Source of the DNA: Pseudoalteromonas sp. T1lg75
GTDB lineage: Bacteria; Pseudomonadota; Gammaproteobacteria; Enterobacterales; Alteromonadaceae
Assembly: GCF_002964705.1 (NCBI RefSeq)
Contig: NZ_PQCD01000033.1
Coordinates: 553,757-617,756 of the forward strand
DNA: 64,000 nt
Direction of reading: 5' to 3'
Shown here: positions 25,971-33,715 of the stretch, one piece after another
Numbering within the stretch: the stretch's first letter is position 1
How the letters are laid out: every line of letters begins with the position of its first letter
Translations under genes and position numbers: made by a program
The notes under the pieces: model-generated
Database searches by the model: none
Told to the model about the DNA's origin: nothing
Seen by the model: the letters and a program-made list of their open reading frames with translations, nothing else

Positions 25971-26674
25971 AGATATTGATCACCGGCGCTACCTCGGGAA
26001 TTGGCGAAAGCCTAGCGCTGTTATATGCCAAGGAGCATCAGGTTTATGCCTGTGGTCGCAACGCAGAGGCACTGCAACGTTTGGGCGAGCATGAATCGAT
26101 TACGCCGCTGTGCTTCGACGTTACGGATTTGGCGCAAATCACCGCGGCCACGGCAGAGATAGATGACCTGGATTTAGTGGTGCTCAATGCCGGGGTATGC
26201 GAATACATAGACGACGCCCGACATTTTGACAGCGCCCTATTTGAGCGGGTGATCCGCGGCAACTTGCTGAGCCTGGGTTATTGTTTGGAGGCGCTGCTGA
26301 GCAAGATTAAATCCGGTGGTCAGCTGGCCATCGTTTCTTCCAGTGTGACCTACTTACCCATTACCCGCTCCGAGGCCTACGGCGCCGCCAAGGCCGGGGC
26401 CACTTATCTGGCTCGCACTTTGGCCGTTGATTTACCAGATATTGATGTAAGTGTGGTCCACCCAGGGTTTGTGCATACGCCCTTGACGGCTAAAAACGAC
26501 TTCGCCATGCCCATGGCCATCAGCTCCGAGGATGCGGCTAAGCGCATTGTTCGCGGCCTGCACAAGCGCCAGGCGGAAATTCATTTCCCCAAACGTTTTA
26601 CCCTAATTTTGAAAGCGCTACGGGCCTTGCCCACATCGCTTTGGTTACGAATAGCAAAAGGAATGGTACGGTGA
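25967..26674 (+). CDS. Short-chain dehydrogenase/reductase (SDR)
   Basis: 235-residue NAD(P)-dependent oxidoreductase. The cofactor motif is ITGATSGIGESLALLYA at the N-terminus, LVVLNAGV is the NNAG-equivalent, and the catalytic triad is Ser in IVSSSVTYLP with Tyr/Lys in YGAAKAG near residues 139-143. It ends with a basic, hydrophobic tail that may touch the membrane. It sits in the ChrR operon between the SnoaL-like and FAD amine-oxidase-like genes, with ATGA at the start and GTGA at the end. Substrate unknown, probably a lipid-derived ketone or aldehyde by context. Confidence 0.9.
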   Translation: MKILITGATSGIGESLALLYAKEHQVYACGRNAEALQRLGEHESITPLCFDVTDLAQITAATAEIDDLDLVVLNAGVCEYIDDARHFDSALFERVIRGNLLSLGYCLEALLSKIKSGGQLAIVSSSVTYLPITRSEAYGAAKAGATYLARTLAVDLPDIDVSVVHPGFVHTPLTAKNDFAMPMAISSEDAAKRIVRGLHKRQAEIHFPKRFTLILKALRALPTSLWLRIAKGMVR

Positions 26675-27927
26675 AAAATATCGCCATCATCGGCAGTGGT
26701 ATTGCCGGATTAACCAGTGCCCACTTGTTGGCCAAAAAACACCAGGTAAAGGTGTTCGAAAAAAATAACTACATAGGGGGACATACGGCTACGGTGGATG
26801 TAACTATTGACGGCCAAACCCTGGCCGTGGATACCGGGTTTATTGTCTTTAACGACCGCACCTACCCAAAATTTGAAAAGCTGCTGGAAGAGATAGGCAT
26901 CGGCCGGCAGCCGACACAAATGAGCTTTAGCGTGCATCATTGCGAGAGTGGCTTTGAATACAATGGTCATACCCTAAGTACCTTGTTTGCCCAGCGCCGC
27001 AATCTGTTGCGCCCCAAGTTCTGGCATTTGTTATGGCAAATAGTGCGCTTTAATCGCATTTGTAAGGACATGTATAAGTCGGGCAATTTTCAGCAGGGGG
27101 ATACTCTAGGGCAGTTTTTGGACCGCCACCGTTTCAATGACTTCTTCCGCCAGCACTATATTTTGCCCATGGGGGCGGCAATTTGGTCCACTTCACTGAA
27201 GCAGATGAATGATTTTGCCATCGACTTCTTCGTGCGCTTTTTCTACCACCATGGCTTGTTGGATATCACCAACCGACCGCAGTGGTACGTGATCCCAGGG
27301 GGTTCCCGCGAGTATATAGCGCCTTTAACCGAGTCTTTTAAAGAGCGGATAGAGCTCGGTGCCCATATAGACAGAGTAGAGCGCAATGACCAGGGAGTAG
27401 TCATTCACCTTAATGATGGCCGCAGCGAGCACTTTGATGCCGTGGTCTTTGCCTGCCATTCGGATCAGGCCCTCGCTCTGCTTGCTGATGCCAGCGAGGC
27501 CGAGCAGCAGGTGCTGGGCGCTATCCCCTATACCGCCAACTCCGTGGTCCTGCACACCGACAGCTCCTTGTTGCCCAAACGCCCTGCGGCCTGGGCCAGT
27601 TGGAATTACCGCCTAGACAATAATGTCGATAGAGCCGCGGTGGTGACCTATAATATGAATATTCTTCAAGGGCTTAGTTCTGAGCAACCCCTGTGTGTCA
27701 CCCTCAATGGTGATGAGGTTATCGCCGAGGAACATATACTCCGACGCTTTACCTACCACCATCCGGTGTTTAATCAACAGAGCTTGCGTGCTCAGCAACG
27801 TCGCGACGAGATCAATGGTAAACAGCACACGTATTTTTGCGGTGCCTATTGGTATAACGGCTTTCATGAAGATGGCGTGCGCAGCGCCGTGGAGGTGGCC
27901 AAAGCACTAGGAGTCGATTTTGACTAG
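26671..27927 (+). CDS. FAD-dependent amine-oxidase-like oxidoreductase
   Basis: 418 residues. The Rossmann FAD motif is [20 protein letters not shown] followed by [16 protein letters not shown]; the C-terminal FAD motif is [20 protein letters not shown]. This is the NAD(P)-binding/amine-oxidase family found beside DUF1365 and Cfa genes in RpoE-ChrR regulons. The start GTG 26671 overlaps the previous stop (GTGA) and has AAGGA near 26657-26661; a TTG at 26641 would add ten unlikely residues. Related Rhodobacter proteins in this gene neighbourhood take part in making furan or otherwise modified fatty acids. Whether this protein desaturates a phospholipid acyl chain is inference. Confidence 0.9.
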   Translation: MKNIAIIGSGIAGLTSAHLLAKKHQVKVFEKNNYIGGHTATVDVTIDGQTLAVDTGFIVFNDRTYPKFEKLLEEIGIGRQPTQMSFSVHHCESGFEYNGHTLSTLFAQRRNLLRPKFWHLLWQIVRFNRICKDMYKSGNFQQGDTLGQFLDRHRFNDFFRQHYILPMGAAIWSTSLKQMNDFAIDFFVRFFYHHGLLDITNRPQWYVIPGGSREYIAPLTESFKERIELGAHIDRVERNDQGVVIHLNDGRSEHFDAVVFACHSDQALALLADASEAEQQVLGAIPYTANSVVLHTDSSLLPKRPAAWASWNYRLDNNVDRAAVVTYNMNILQGLSSEQPLCVTLNGDEVIAEEHILRRFTYHHPVFNQQSLRAQQRRDEINGKQHTYFCGAYWYNGFHEDGVRSAVEVAKALGVDFD

Positions 27928-28699
27928 CGCACTGGCGTTTGATACGACCGAAATAACGCAGCAGGCTTTGTGGCAAAGCGCCATTATGCTGGGCGATATA
28001 CGCCATCGGCGCTTTGAGCCCAAGTCTCATCACTTTCATTATCCGCTTTATATGATGTGGGTCGACCTCGCTCACCCTGAGCAACTGGACGGCGTTCATC
28101 CTCTGCTGGGCACAGGGAGAGGCAAGTTACTGCGCTTTAAGCAAAGTGATTATGTGCCATTGCAAGAAGGGGATATTGCAACTCGGGCAATCAAGCAGCT
28201 GCACACGCTAGATAGCAGTATCGAGGTTGAAACCGTGTTTTTGCTTGGACAGTTGCGTTGTTTTGGGGTGTATTTTTCGCCAGCCAATTTCTATTTTTTT
28301 CAACGGCGCGGCGCCAGTGGATTGACCCATATGATGGCAGAGGTCAGCAATACGCCCTGGAACGAGCGCCATTATTATTTAGTCGATCTACGGACTAAAG
28401 TGAACTTTAAGAAACGCTTTCACGTATCTCCTTTTATGAATCTGGATATGCATTATCACTGGGTGGTTAAAGTGCTTCCCAAGTCCTTGCTTATCCATAT
28501 TGAGAACAAGCGCCAGGAAACCCTGTTGTTCGATGCCACCATGCGCCTGCAACGCCGAACGTTGGAAAAACAGGCGGTGAGTGATCTGCTCAAGCGCTTT
28601 CCCGCGATGAGCCTGAGCATAGTCAAAGGGATTTACTGGCAAGCAGTTAAACTATTTTTGAAACGAGTGCCTTTTTACGCTCACCCTGGGAAAGAATGA
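27920..28699 (+). CDS. DUF1365-family protein
   Basis: 259 residues with family segments [28 protein letters not shown]-like [20 protein letters not shown], and [14 protein letters not shown] followed by [17 protein letters not shown]. Function unestablished; it is almost always next to the amine-oxidase-like gene and cfa, as here. The start codon appears to be TTG 27920 with AGGAG at 27908-27912. It overlaps the previous gene by 8 bases and the next by ATGA. It is probably part of the same lipid-modifying set. Confidence 0.88.
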   Translation: MTSALAFDTTEITQQALWQSAIMLGDIRHRRFEPKSHHFHYPLYMMWVDLAHPEQLDGVHPLLGTGRGKLLRFKQSDYVPLQEGDIATRAIKQLHTLDSSIEVETVFLLGQLRCFGVYFSPANFYFFQRRGASGLTHMMAEVSNTPWNERHYYLVDLRTKVNFKKRFHVSPFMNLDMHYHWVVKVLPKSLLIHIENKRQETLLFDATMRLQRRTLEKQAVSDLLKRFPAMSLSIVKGIYWQAVKLFLKRVPFYAHPGKE

Positions 28700-29964
28700 T
28701 GGATAGAGTTACCGAGGTAAAAATAAATTCAAATGTAAGCTGGAAAACCAAGTTGGCCAAGCGTTTGGTGTTTGCCGCGTTCAATACGCTGGAACACGGC
28801 TGTGTTGAGATTCATGAGCGTGGCGAGCCAGTGCATGCTTTTGGTGATAAGTCAGCGAAGCCTAAGGCTGTGGTTAAGGTTGTTGACGCCAAGATGTATC
28901 AGGCGTTCGCATTTTCCGGCAGCATAGGCGCCGCAGAGTCTTATATTGAGGGTCACTGGGAATGTGACAATCTCACCAAGCTCATTGAAATATTTGTGTT
29001 AAACCAGGCACAGCTGGATGCCTTTGAGCGTCGCTTTGCGCTGCTGAGCGGACTTGCGTACCGCCTTAAGCATCTGCGCAACCGTAACTCCAGCACCGGT
29101 TCGAAACGTAACATTGTCGCCCATTACGATTTAGGCAACGAGTTGTACGAGTCCTTTTTAAGTAATGAAATGCTGTACTCCTGTGCGGTTTATCCGCACA
29201 AGGAAGCCAGTCTCGAGCAGGCGCAGCAACATAAACTCAAGCTCATTTGCGAGCGTGCGCAGCTTAAAGATGGCGACACAGTCATAGAGATTGGTACCGG
29301 GTGGGGCGCCTTTGCCATTTATGCCGCGAGTCATTATGACGTGCATGTTACCACCACTACCATCTCCGAAGAACAGCACGATTATGTGGCGAATAAGATT
29401 AAAGCCCTGGGCCTTGAAGACAAGATCACCTTGCTGAAACAGGACTACCGTTTACTCGAGGGGCAGTACGACAAGCTGGTGTCCATCGAGATGATTGAAG
29501 CCGTGGGTCATCAATACCTCGGTGGTTTCTTCGCCAAATGTAACAGCCTGCTTAAGCCCGATGGTGCCATGCTGCTTCAAGCGATCACCATCAACGATCA
29601 GCGTTATCATACTTACGTCAAGCAGACCGACTTTATCCAGCAGTATATTTTCCCCGGTGGTTGCCTGGTCAGCATTGATGAGATGAGTCGTCATTTGCGT
29701 CAAGGCACCGAGTTGATGATGCACGAACTGCACGATATCGGTTTGCATTATGCCCGCACCCTGGCCGATTGGCGTGCGCGCTTCGATAAAGCCTGGCCAC
29801 AATTGCAGGGGGCAAAATTTAATGCCCAATTTTACCGTCTCTGGCACTACTACCTGGGCTATTGTGAAGGCGCATTTCGGCAACGGGCCATCAGCACGGT
29901 GCATCTAGTTGCGCGCAAGCAAGGGTTTAAAACCAATGACGCAGCGCTGGCTTTGCATTACTAA
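28696..29964 (+). CDS. cfa: Cyclopropane-fatty-acyl-phospholipid synthase
   Basis: 422 residues. Adds a methylene group from S-adenosylmethionine across the cis double bond of phospholipid acyl chains at the membrane. The N-terminal lipid-binding domain includes [20 protein letters not shown]. The SAM domain has [20 protein letters not shown], motif [17 protein letters not shown], and downstream [16 protein letters not shown] and [17 protein letters not shown]. Catalytic-region residues look intact, and the size is near E. coli Cfa (382) with extra N-terminal residues. It starts by ATGA overlap with DUF1365 and is placed in the ChrR operon, consistent with membrane protection in light stress. 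Confidence 0.94.
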   Translation: MMDRVTEVKINSNVSWKTKLAKRLVFAAFNTLEHGCVEIHERGEPVHAFGDKSAKPKAVVKVVDAKMYQAFAFSGSIGAAESYIEGHWECDNLTKLIEIFVLNQAQLDAFERRFALLSGLAYRLKHLRNRNSSTGSKRNIVAHYDLGNELYESFLSNEMLYSCAVYPHKEASLEQAQQHKLKLICERAQLKDGDTVIEIGTGWGAFAIYAASHYDVHVTTTTISEEQHDYVANKIKALGLEDKITLLKQDYRLLEGQYDKLVSIEMIEAVGHQYLGGFFAKCNSLLKPDGAMLLQAITINDQRYHTYVKQTDFIQQYIFPGGCLVSIDEMSRHLRQGTELMMHELHDIGLHYARTLADWRARFDKAWPQLQGAKFNAQFYRLWHYYLGYCEGAFRQRAISTVHLVARKQGFKTNDAALALHY

Positions 29965-30445
29965 CTTTTTATTGTTTCAAACCTGCTGGTGGGCAGCTTT
30001 TTATGCCCAGCAGCGGGCACTGCCGGTAATGGCGCTGTGTCTGCTCATCATGTTGTGGCTGTCGTCAGAGCGCCGCCGCGACCTCTATTTATGCATCACC
30101 CTGGTGTTGGCCTTTGCCTGTGAGGCACTGGCCCAGAGGTTTGGGTTGTTGCAATTTTCCGACGCCACAGTTCCTGCCTGGCTTTTGTTACTGTGGCTGG
30201 CATTGATCCTCACCATCAATCATTCCTTGGCCTTTATTAAGCGCCTGCCTTGGTGGCAATGCCTGCTGTTGTGCTGGCTCTGTGCCCCGTCCAGTTATAT
30301 TACCGCCGCGCACTTTGAGATTTTTGCTTTAGGGGTGTCCTGGTGGCAGTTCTATCTTCTTTATGGTGGCCTCTGGGCCGTTACTTTTACCCTGATGATA
30401 GTGATCAATCGGCACCTTAAACACGTAGTGACACATACGGGTTAA
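29936..30445 (+). CDS. DUF2878-family membrane protein
   Basis: 169 residues with about five hydrophobic helices (MALCLLIMLWL, LYLCITLVLAFACEALA, AWLLLLWLALILTINHSLAF, WQCLLLCWLCAPSSY, FYLLYGGLWAVTFTLMIV). The pattern and neighbourhood match DUF2878. The start ATG 29936 lies inside the cfa 3' end (28-base overlap); a TTG at 29909 would extend it into cfa with poor support. It ends against the next gene by a TAATG-type overlap at 30445. Function unknown; an inner-membrane member of the operon. Confidence 0.85.
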   Translation: MTQRWLCITNFLLFQTCWWAAFYAQQRALPVMALCLLIMLWLSSERRRDLYLCITLVLAFACEALAQRFGLLQFSDATVPAWLLLLWLALILTINHSLAFIKRLPWWQCLLLCWLCAPSSYITAAHFEIFALGVSWWQFYLLYGGLWAVTFTLMIVINRHLKHVVTHTG

Positions 30446-30459
30446 TGAGGAGTACGCTG

Positions 30460-30960
30460 ATGAATTTCTTTAAATGTGCACTTGTCGGTACGGCTTTGAT
30501 GTTGTCGTGCCCGACCATGGCGACCACAGATAAGTGGCAGGGCGTGGGTGAAGGCGTAATGCGCTACCTGTTTTGGGATATCTACCACGCCGAGCTGGCG
30601 ACAGATACCGGTGATTATCGCCAGGGGCAGCATCCCATGCGTTTGTCACTGACCTATCTGCGAGATATCCAAGGTGACGAGATCACCAAAGCCACCCTCG
30701 ACCAATGGCGCAAGCTCGATAGACCCGAGTATGTGCGGACCTACAAAGCGCTGCTCACAGACCTGTGGCCGGATGTCAGTGCTGGAGATACGCTAAGCTT
30801 TGTGACCGATGCCAACGGTCAGGGGGCCTTTTACTTCAATGGTGACTTACTGCAGCGGGTTGAAGACCCAGCGTTTAGTGAGGCATTCACCGCTATTTGG
30901 TTATCACCAAAAACCACAGAGCCAGGGCTTAGGGCGCAACTATTGGGAGGACGTCCATGA
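30460..30960 (+). CDS. Secreted chalcone-isomerase-like protein
   Basis: 166 residues with a signal peptide (MNFFKCALVGTALMLSCPTM, cut after MAT). The mature part resembles the chalcone isomerase-like fold (Chalcone_3): VGEGVMRYLFWDIYHAELA, MRLSLTYLRDIQGDEI and a final FTAIWLSPKTTEPGLR. Such bacterial proteins are thought to bind fatty acids rather than isomerise chalcone. The start 30460 is preferred because AGGAG (30448-30452) is well spaced; ATG 30445 is the alternative. It overlaps the DUF3833 lipoprotein by ATGA. It may carry modified lipids through the periplasm (inference). Confidence 0.85.
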   Translation: MNFFKCALVGTALMLSCPTMATTDKWQGVGEGVMRYLFWDIYHAELATDTGDYRQGQHPMRLSLTYLRDIQGDEITKATLDQWRKLDRPEYVRTYKALLTDLWPDVSAGDTLSFVTDANGQGAFYFNGDLLQRVEDPAFSEAFTAIWLSPKTTEPGLRAQLLGGRP

Positions 30961-31475
30961 AACACCTAGTATTACTGCCACTGTTAATACTGCTAGTGTC
31001 CTGCAGCGTTAGCATAGAGGATTATAAAGGCACAGAGCCGCAATTCGACTTTAAGCGCTTTTTTAACGGCGAGTTGGTGGCCTATGGCATAGTGCAGGAC
31101 TACAGCGGTATGGTCACCCGGCGTTTTAAAGTCGATATGCAGGGCTCATGGGAAGGCAATAAGGGCACCTTAGACGAACAGTTTTACTATCAGGACGGGG
31201 AACAAAGCACCCGGATCTGGTATCTGGAACTGGGTGAAGATGGAAAGGTCTTTGGCCGCGCCGATGATGTGGTGGGGCAGGCCGAAGGGAAAGTGGTCGG
31301 TAATGCTTTGCACTGGCAGTACAGTTTACGCATCCCCTATGGTGATGACACCATCACCGTAGCCCTTGATGACTGGATGTTTCTTGTCACCGAAACAAGG
31401 TTGATCAACCGTACCGCAATTGATAAGTTTGGAGTCGAAGTTGGCGAAATCACGCTAGTTATCGAAAAACGTTAA
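30957..31475 (+). CDS. DUF3833-family lipoprotein, last gene of the ChrR operon
   Basis: 172 residues. Lipoprotein signal MKHLVLLPLLILLVSC (lipobox LVSC). The mature protein is beta-rich: FDFKRFFNGELVAYGIVQDY, FKVDMQGSWEGNKGTLDEQF, DDWMFLVTETRLINRTAIDK. This fits DUF3833 and a lipocalin-like barrel. Function unknown. It is translationally coupled to the chalcone-isomerase-like gene. After its stop only a weak CATTTTT/AAAAATG hairpin precedes hupB, so readthrough into hupB is possible. Confidence 0.87.
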   Translation: MKHLVLLPLLILLVSCSVSIEDYKGTEPQFDFKRFFNGELVAYGIVQDYSGMVTRRFKVDMQGSWEGNKGTLDEQFYYQDGEQSTRIWYLELGEDGKVFGRADDVVGQAEGKVVGNALHWQYSLRIPYGDDTITVALDDWMFLVTETRLINRTAIDKFGVEVGEITLVIEKR

Positions 31476-31597
31476 CAAATAGCCCATTTTTATGAAGTTT
31501 TTTCTCAAAAATGTGTGGTTTGCAGTTGCCAAGTCAATAAAAATACTTAAATATAGGTCTTGCTAAGGCAAAAAAAATAACGAATAGGAATCAAACA

Positions 31598-31873
31598 ATG
31601 AACAAAGCTCAATTAGTCGAAAAAATCGCCAACGATGCTGAAATCTCAAAAGCAGCGGCGAGCCGTGCGCTGGATGCATTCACTGGTGCAGTAACTGACT
31701 CTTTGAAAGACGGTAACTCTGTTGCGCTAGTTGGTTTCGGTACTTTCACTGTAAAAGAGCGTGCTGCTCGTACAGGCCGCAACCCGCAAACAGGCGCGGA
31801 AATCCAAATCGCGGCTGCGAATATTCCTAGCTTCAAGCCAGGTAAAGGTCTTAAAGATTCAGTTAATTCTTAA
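31598..31873 (+). CDS. hupB: DNA-binding protein HU
   Basis: 91-residue histone-like protein that bends and packs DNA as a dimer. It begins [20 protein letters not shown] and has the family signature [20 protein letters not shown] (about residues 45-64), including the Arg/Pro beta-arm tip. TAGGA about 10 bases before the ATG is the likely ribosome-binding site. Codon use is strongly biased, typical of an abundant protein. It has its own terminator at 31892-31917. It is probably independent of the preceding operon. Confidence 0.96.
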   Translation: MNKAQLVEKIANDAEISKAAASRALDAFTGAVTDSLKDGNSVALVGFGTFTVKERAARTGRNPQTGAEIQIAAANIPSFKPGKGLKDSVNS

Positions 31874-31891
31874 TAATAAAGAATACTGTTG

Positions 31892-31917
31892 AAAAAGGGC
31901 GCTAACGCCCTTTTTTT
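31892..31917 (+). terminator. Rho-independent terminator of hupB
   Basis: AAAAAGGGCG-CTAA-CGCCCTTTTT, extended by more T, 18 bases after the hupB stop. Strong GC stem and T run. Confidence 0.93.
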
Positions 31918-32222
31918 ATGCCTGTTTTTTGGCAAAACAACTCTTTCTGTGAGCTGGTACAAAAGCTCATACTCGGAGGCCGCTGAGAGCGAATCGGACG
32001 TTCATCCTTCCACCGAAATCACAGTGTATACATCCATAATCGTTGAGTTTCTCCCATAGTCAAGAAAACGACCCAATGGGTCGTTTTTGTCTTGTTCACG
32101 CCTCTAAAACTTCGAGAAACTTAAGTGCTGGCAAACACTTCCTGAATCTGCTATAAATGGTAAGAGGACAAAAACAAGACAGGTTGCGGTAGAAAAACGA
32201 CCCAATCGCTCGATATTAAATT
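31918..32222. other. Intergenic region between hupB terminator and the first gene cassette
   Basis: 305 bases without a gene. It contains a second terminator-like palindrome (32065-32088) and a 13-base repeat of that palindrome's left half at 32194-32206, only 17 bases before the cassette boundary at 32223. No integrase gene, attI-associated promoter or RNA gene was recognised. Confidence 0.5.
32065..32088. terminator. Palindromic hairpin with T run, possible terminator
   Basis: AAAACGACCC-AAT-GGGTCGTTTTT: a 10-base perfect stem with A and T runs on both sides. No gene ends directly here, so it could be a backup for hupB or a remnant from a lost gene. AAAACGACCCAAT recurs at 32194-32206. Confidence 0.5.
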
Positions 32223-32247
32223 GTTATATGCAAAAGGAAAGTTGCCA

Positions 32248-32592
32248 ATGAAATCGAAGATAATCTTATCCTTATTTGTTCTAGTTGTTTTTTTAGCTGG
32301 TTTAGTCTCTGGGTTTTATGCAGGAATGGTTGGTGCATCTGCGTCAATGAGCGCGGAGCTATATGCTGGCGGTCAAACAATGAGAGCCGCCTTATTTAGT
32401 CTTGAAAAAAATGATATTGAGAAAGCAAAAGCCACTCTGTGCAACTCGATAAAAACTCGGATTAATATTTTAGAGCTATCAAGCCCAACATTAAGTGATC
32501 AGCAACTTTCTGAAGTAAGTGCACTAAAACAACACTGGTTGCATAATAATATCGACAAAAATCTTGGTAAATTCCGAGAGGTTTGCATATAA
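32248..32592 (+). CDS. Cassette-borne membrane-anchored protein of unknown function
   Basis: 114 residues. One N-terminal hydrophobic helix (IILSLFVLVVFLAGLVSGFY) is followed by a helical extracytoplasmic domain with two Cys (TLCNSIK and the C-terminal REVCI). No family recognised. The start ATG 32248 follows AAAGGAAAG near 32233; the TTG at 32221 in the same frame lies before the cassette boundary and is not credible. The TAA stop (32590-32592) is part of the attC core, as usual for cassette genes. Low GC and rare codons set it apart from its neighbours, suggesting horizontal transfer. Confidence 0.75.
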   Translation: MKSKIILSLFVLVVFLAGLVSGFYAGMVGASASMSAELYAGGQTMRAALFSLEKNDIEKAKATLCNSIKTRINILELSSPTLSDQQLSEVSALKQHWLHNNIDKNLGKFREVCI

Positions 32593-32672
32593 CAAGCGCA
32601 TAAAGTGAAGGGACTGCTAACGCTTGGCTCGGTATAGCCAAGCATTATCAGCCCCTTATGCGGGCGGTAGGT
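32587..32672 (+). repeat. attC recombination site of cassette 1 (VCR-like)
   Basis: Starts ATATAACAAGCGCATAA and ends GCCCCTTATGCGGGCGGTAG. The arms pair as expected for attC: GCATAA (32598-32603) with TTATGC (32656-32661), GGGACTG (32610-32616) with CAGCCCC (32649-32655, one mismatch), and inner GCTTGGCT (32622-32629) with AGCCAAGC (32636-32643). The right core reads GGTAGGT instead of the consensus GTTAGGT, a one-base change that could weaken recombination. Confidence 0.85.
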
Positions 32673-32682
32673 ATTTCTGATT

Positions 32683-33063
32683 ATGGGTAGATTAAAAGGA
32701 TATTTAGTTTATTTATTGATTCCTGCTATTCCTTATTTACTAATGATTTATAGCCCAGAGACTATAGATCCGGTTTTTCAATATTTAAAGTATGGTAAAG
32801 GAAGTAAGTACGTATTAGCGGGGATTCTATTTGTGTTTAATTGGAGTTTCTATTTCGGTATAGCCTTTGATGCCAGAAAGGAAAAAGTAAGCGAAAGAAA
32901 TATTAGGTTCACAAAGCTTTACCTAGCCTTGCTCGCAGCGGTATCAGCTTGTTTTTTGATATTCTTAAATATTTTTACCGTGCAGAATATATTTCTAGCT
33001 AATACTATCTTAATAGTTGTTTTCTATACGCTACTAATTTCGTTTGGTAAAAAAAATACCTAA
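32683..33063 (+). CDS. Cassette-borne four-helix membrane protein of unknown function
   Basis: 126 residues with four hydrophobic segments (LVYLLIPAIPYLLMIY, YVLAGILFVFNWSFYFGIAF, LYLALLAAVSACFLIFLNIF, IFLANTILIVVFYTLLISF) and a charged linker DARKEKVSERNIRFTK. No family recognised. It starts only 10 bases after the right core of attC 1, and its TAA stop falls in the ACCTAAC core of its own attC. There is no obvious ribosome-binding site before ATG 32683. AT-rich like cassette 1. Function cannot be guessed; cassette genes of this type are often orphan. Confidence 0.75.
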   Translation: MGRLKGYLVYLLIPAIPYLLMIYSPETIDPVFQYLKYGKGSKYVLAGILFVFNWSFYFGIAFDARKEKVSERNIRFTKLYLALLAAVSACFLIFLNIFTVQNIFLANTILIVVFYTLLISFGKKNT

Positions 33064-33148
33064 CAAGGCAATTATGGACGGGGGTGTTACTACCGTCCAA
33101 AAATGACACAGAGCTGATCTTAAAAACAGCCCCTAGCACAGTTTAGGT
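33058..33148 (+). repeat. attC-like site of cassette 2, partly degenerate
   Basis: Left core ACCTAACAAGGC matches RYYYAAC exactly. An inner stem TGGACGG (33075-33081)/CCGTCCA (33093-33099) is present. The right side CAGCCCCTAGCACAGTTTAG (33127-33146) resembles the attC 1 right end CAGCCCCTTATGCGGGCGGTAG with small deletions. The imperfect right core marks the end of the cassette region or a decayed site. Confidence 0.6.
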
Positions 33149-33217
33149 ATGAAACTGCATTCCTCTTCGACATTGGCCATAGAAAGCGGCACCAAGAGTA
33201 CCGCTTTAACTTATTAC

Positions 33218-33715
33218 TTACCCTTTTAGTGCCTTATCGCCGCGGCCTAAGCCGATGGCGCCGGAGCGCACCATTTCGATAATATCGGTTTCATGGCGCA
33301 GGGTATCGAGGAAGGACTCCAGCTTTTCCGTGCTCGCTGCCAGTTGCAATGAGTAACTAATACGACCCATGTCCAGGATGGCGCCACCAAAAACATCGAC
33401 CACCCGGGTCACCGCGGCACGAGTTTTCTCGTCCTGGGCTATCACCTTAACCAAGAGCAGCTCGCGCTCGATATGGCTATGCTCGGTTAAGTCTATCACC
33501 TTAAGCACATCGACCAGCTTATTCACCTGTTTGAGGATCTGCTCCAGCACCCGATCGCCCCCTTGCGTGGTGATGGTGATGCGTGAGAGTGAGGCATCGT
33601 CTGTGGTGCCCACCGCCAGGCTGTCGATATTATAGGCGCGCTGGGAAAACAGGCCGACGATACGTGACAATGAGCCGGGTTCGTTTTCAAGTAAGATGGA
33701 AAGTATACGACGCAT
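33218..33715 (-). CDS. ilvH: Acetolactate synthase small (regulatory) subunit
   Basis: 165 residues. Regulatory subunit giving valine feedback inhibition to acetolactate synthase in branched-chain amino acid synthesis. The N-terminal ACT domain is [20 protein letters not shown] through GLFSQRAYNIDSLAVGTTDD, followed by VLKVIDLTEHSHIERELLLV and the C-terminal domain DFGG-like VVDVFGGAILDM. The start ATG 33713-33715 overlaps the ilvI end by one base; a longer frame to 33742 lies inside ilvI. Second gene of the ilvIH operon under the attenuator at 35450-35569. Cassettes lie just beyond its 3' end. Confidence 0.96.
   Translation of the reverse strand: MRRILSILLENEPGSLSRIVGLFSQRAYNIDSLAVGTTDDASLSRITITTQGGDRVLEQILKQVNKLVDVLKVIDLTEHSHIERELLLVKVIAQDEKTRAAVTRVVDVFGGAILDMGRISYSLQLAASTEKLESFLDTLRHETDIIEMVRSGAIGLGRGDKALKG

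Larger units (their letters stand above)
32223..33148 (+). mobile_element. Two integron gene cassettes without integrase
   Basis: Two small genes, each followed by an attC-like site that begins at or over its stop codon. The 7-base core rule of integron cassettes holds. Cassette 1 starts GTTATAT (32223-32229) and its attC opens with the exact complement ATATAAC (32587-32593). Cassette 2 starts GGTAGGT (32666-32672) and its attC opens with ACCTAAC (33058-33064), one mismatch from complementarity. Both genes are AT-rich compared with the flanks. No intI is in the window, so this is an orphan cassette cluster or a secondary-site insertion between hupB and ilvH. Confidence 0.8.

Noticed and set aside
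27290-27320. TGATCC with ATATAG 18 bases later as a second RpoE promoter
   Set aside because: It lies in the middle of the amine-oxidase-like coding sequence, far from any start; likely chance.
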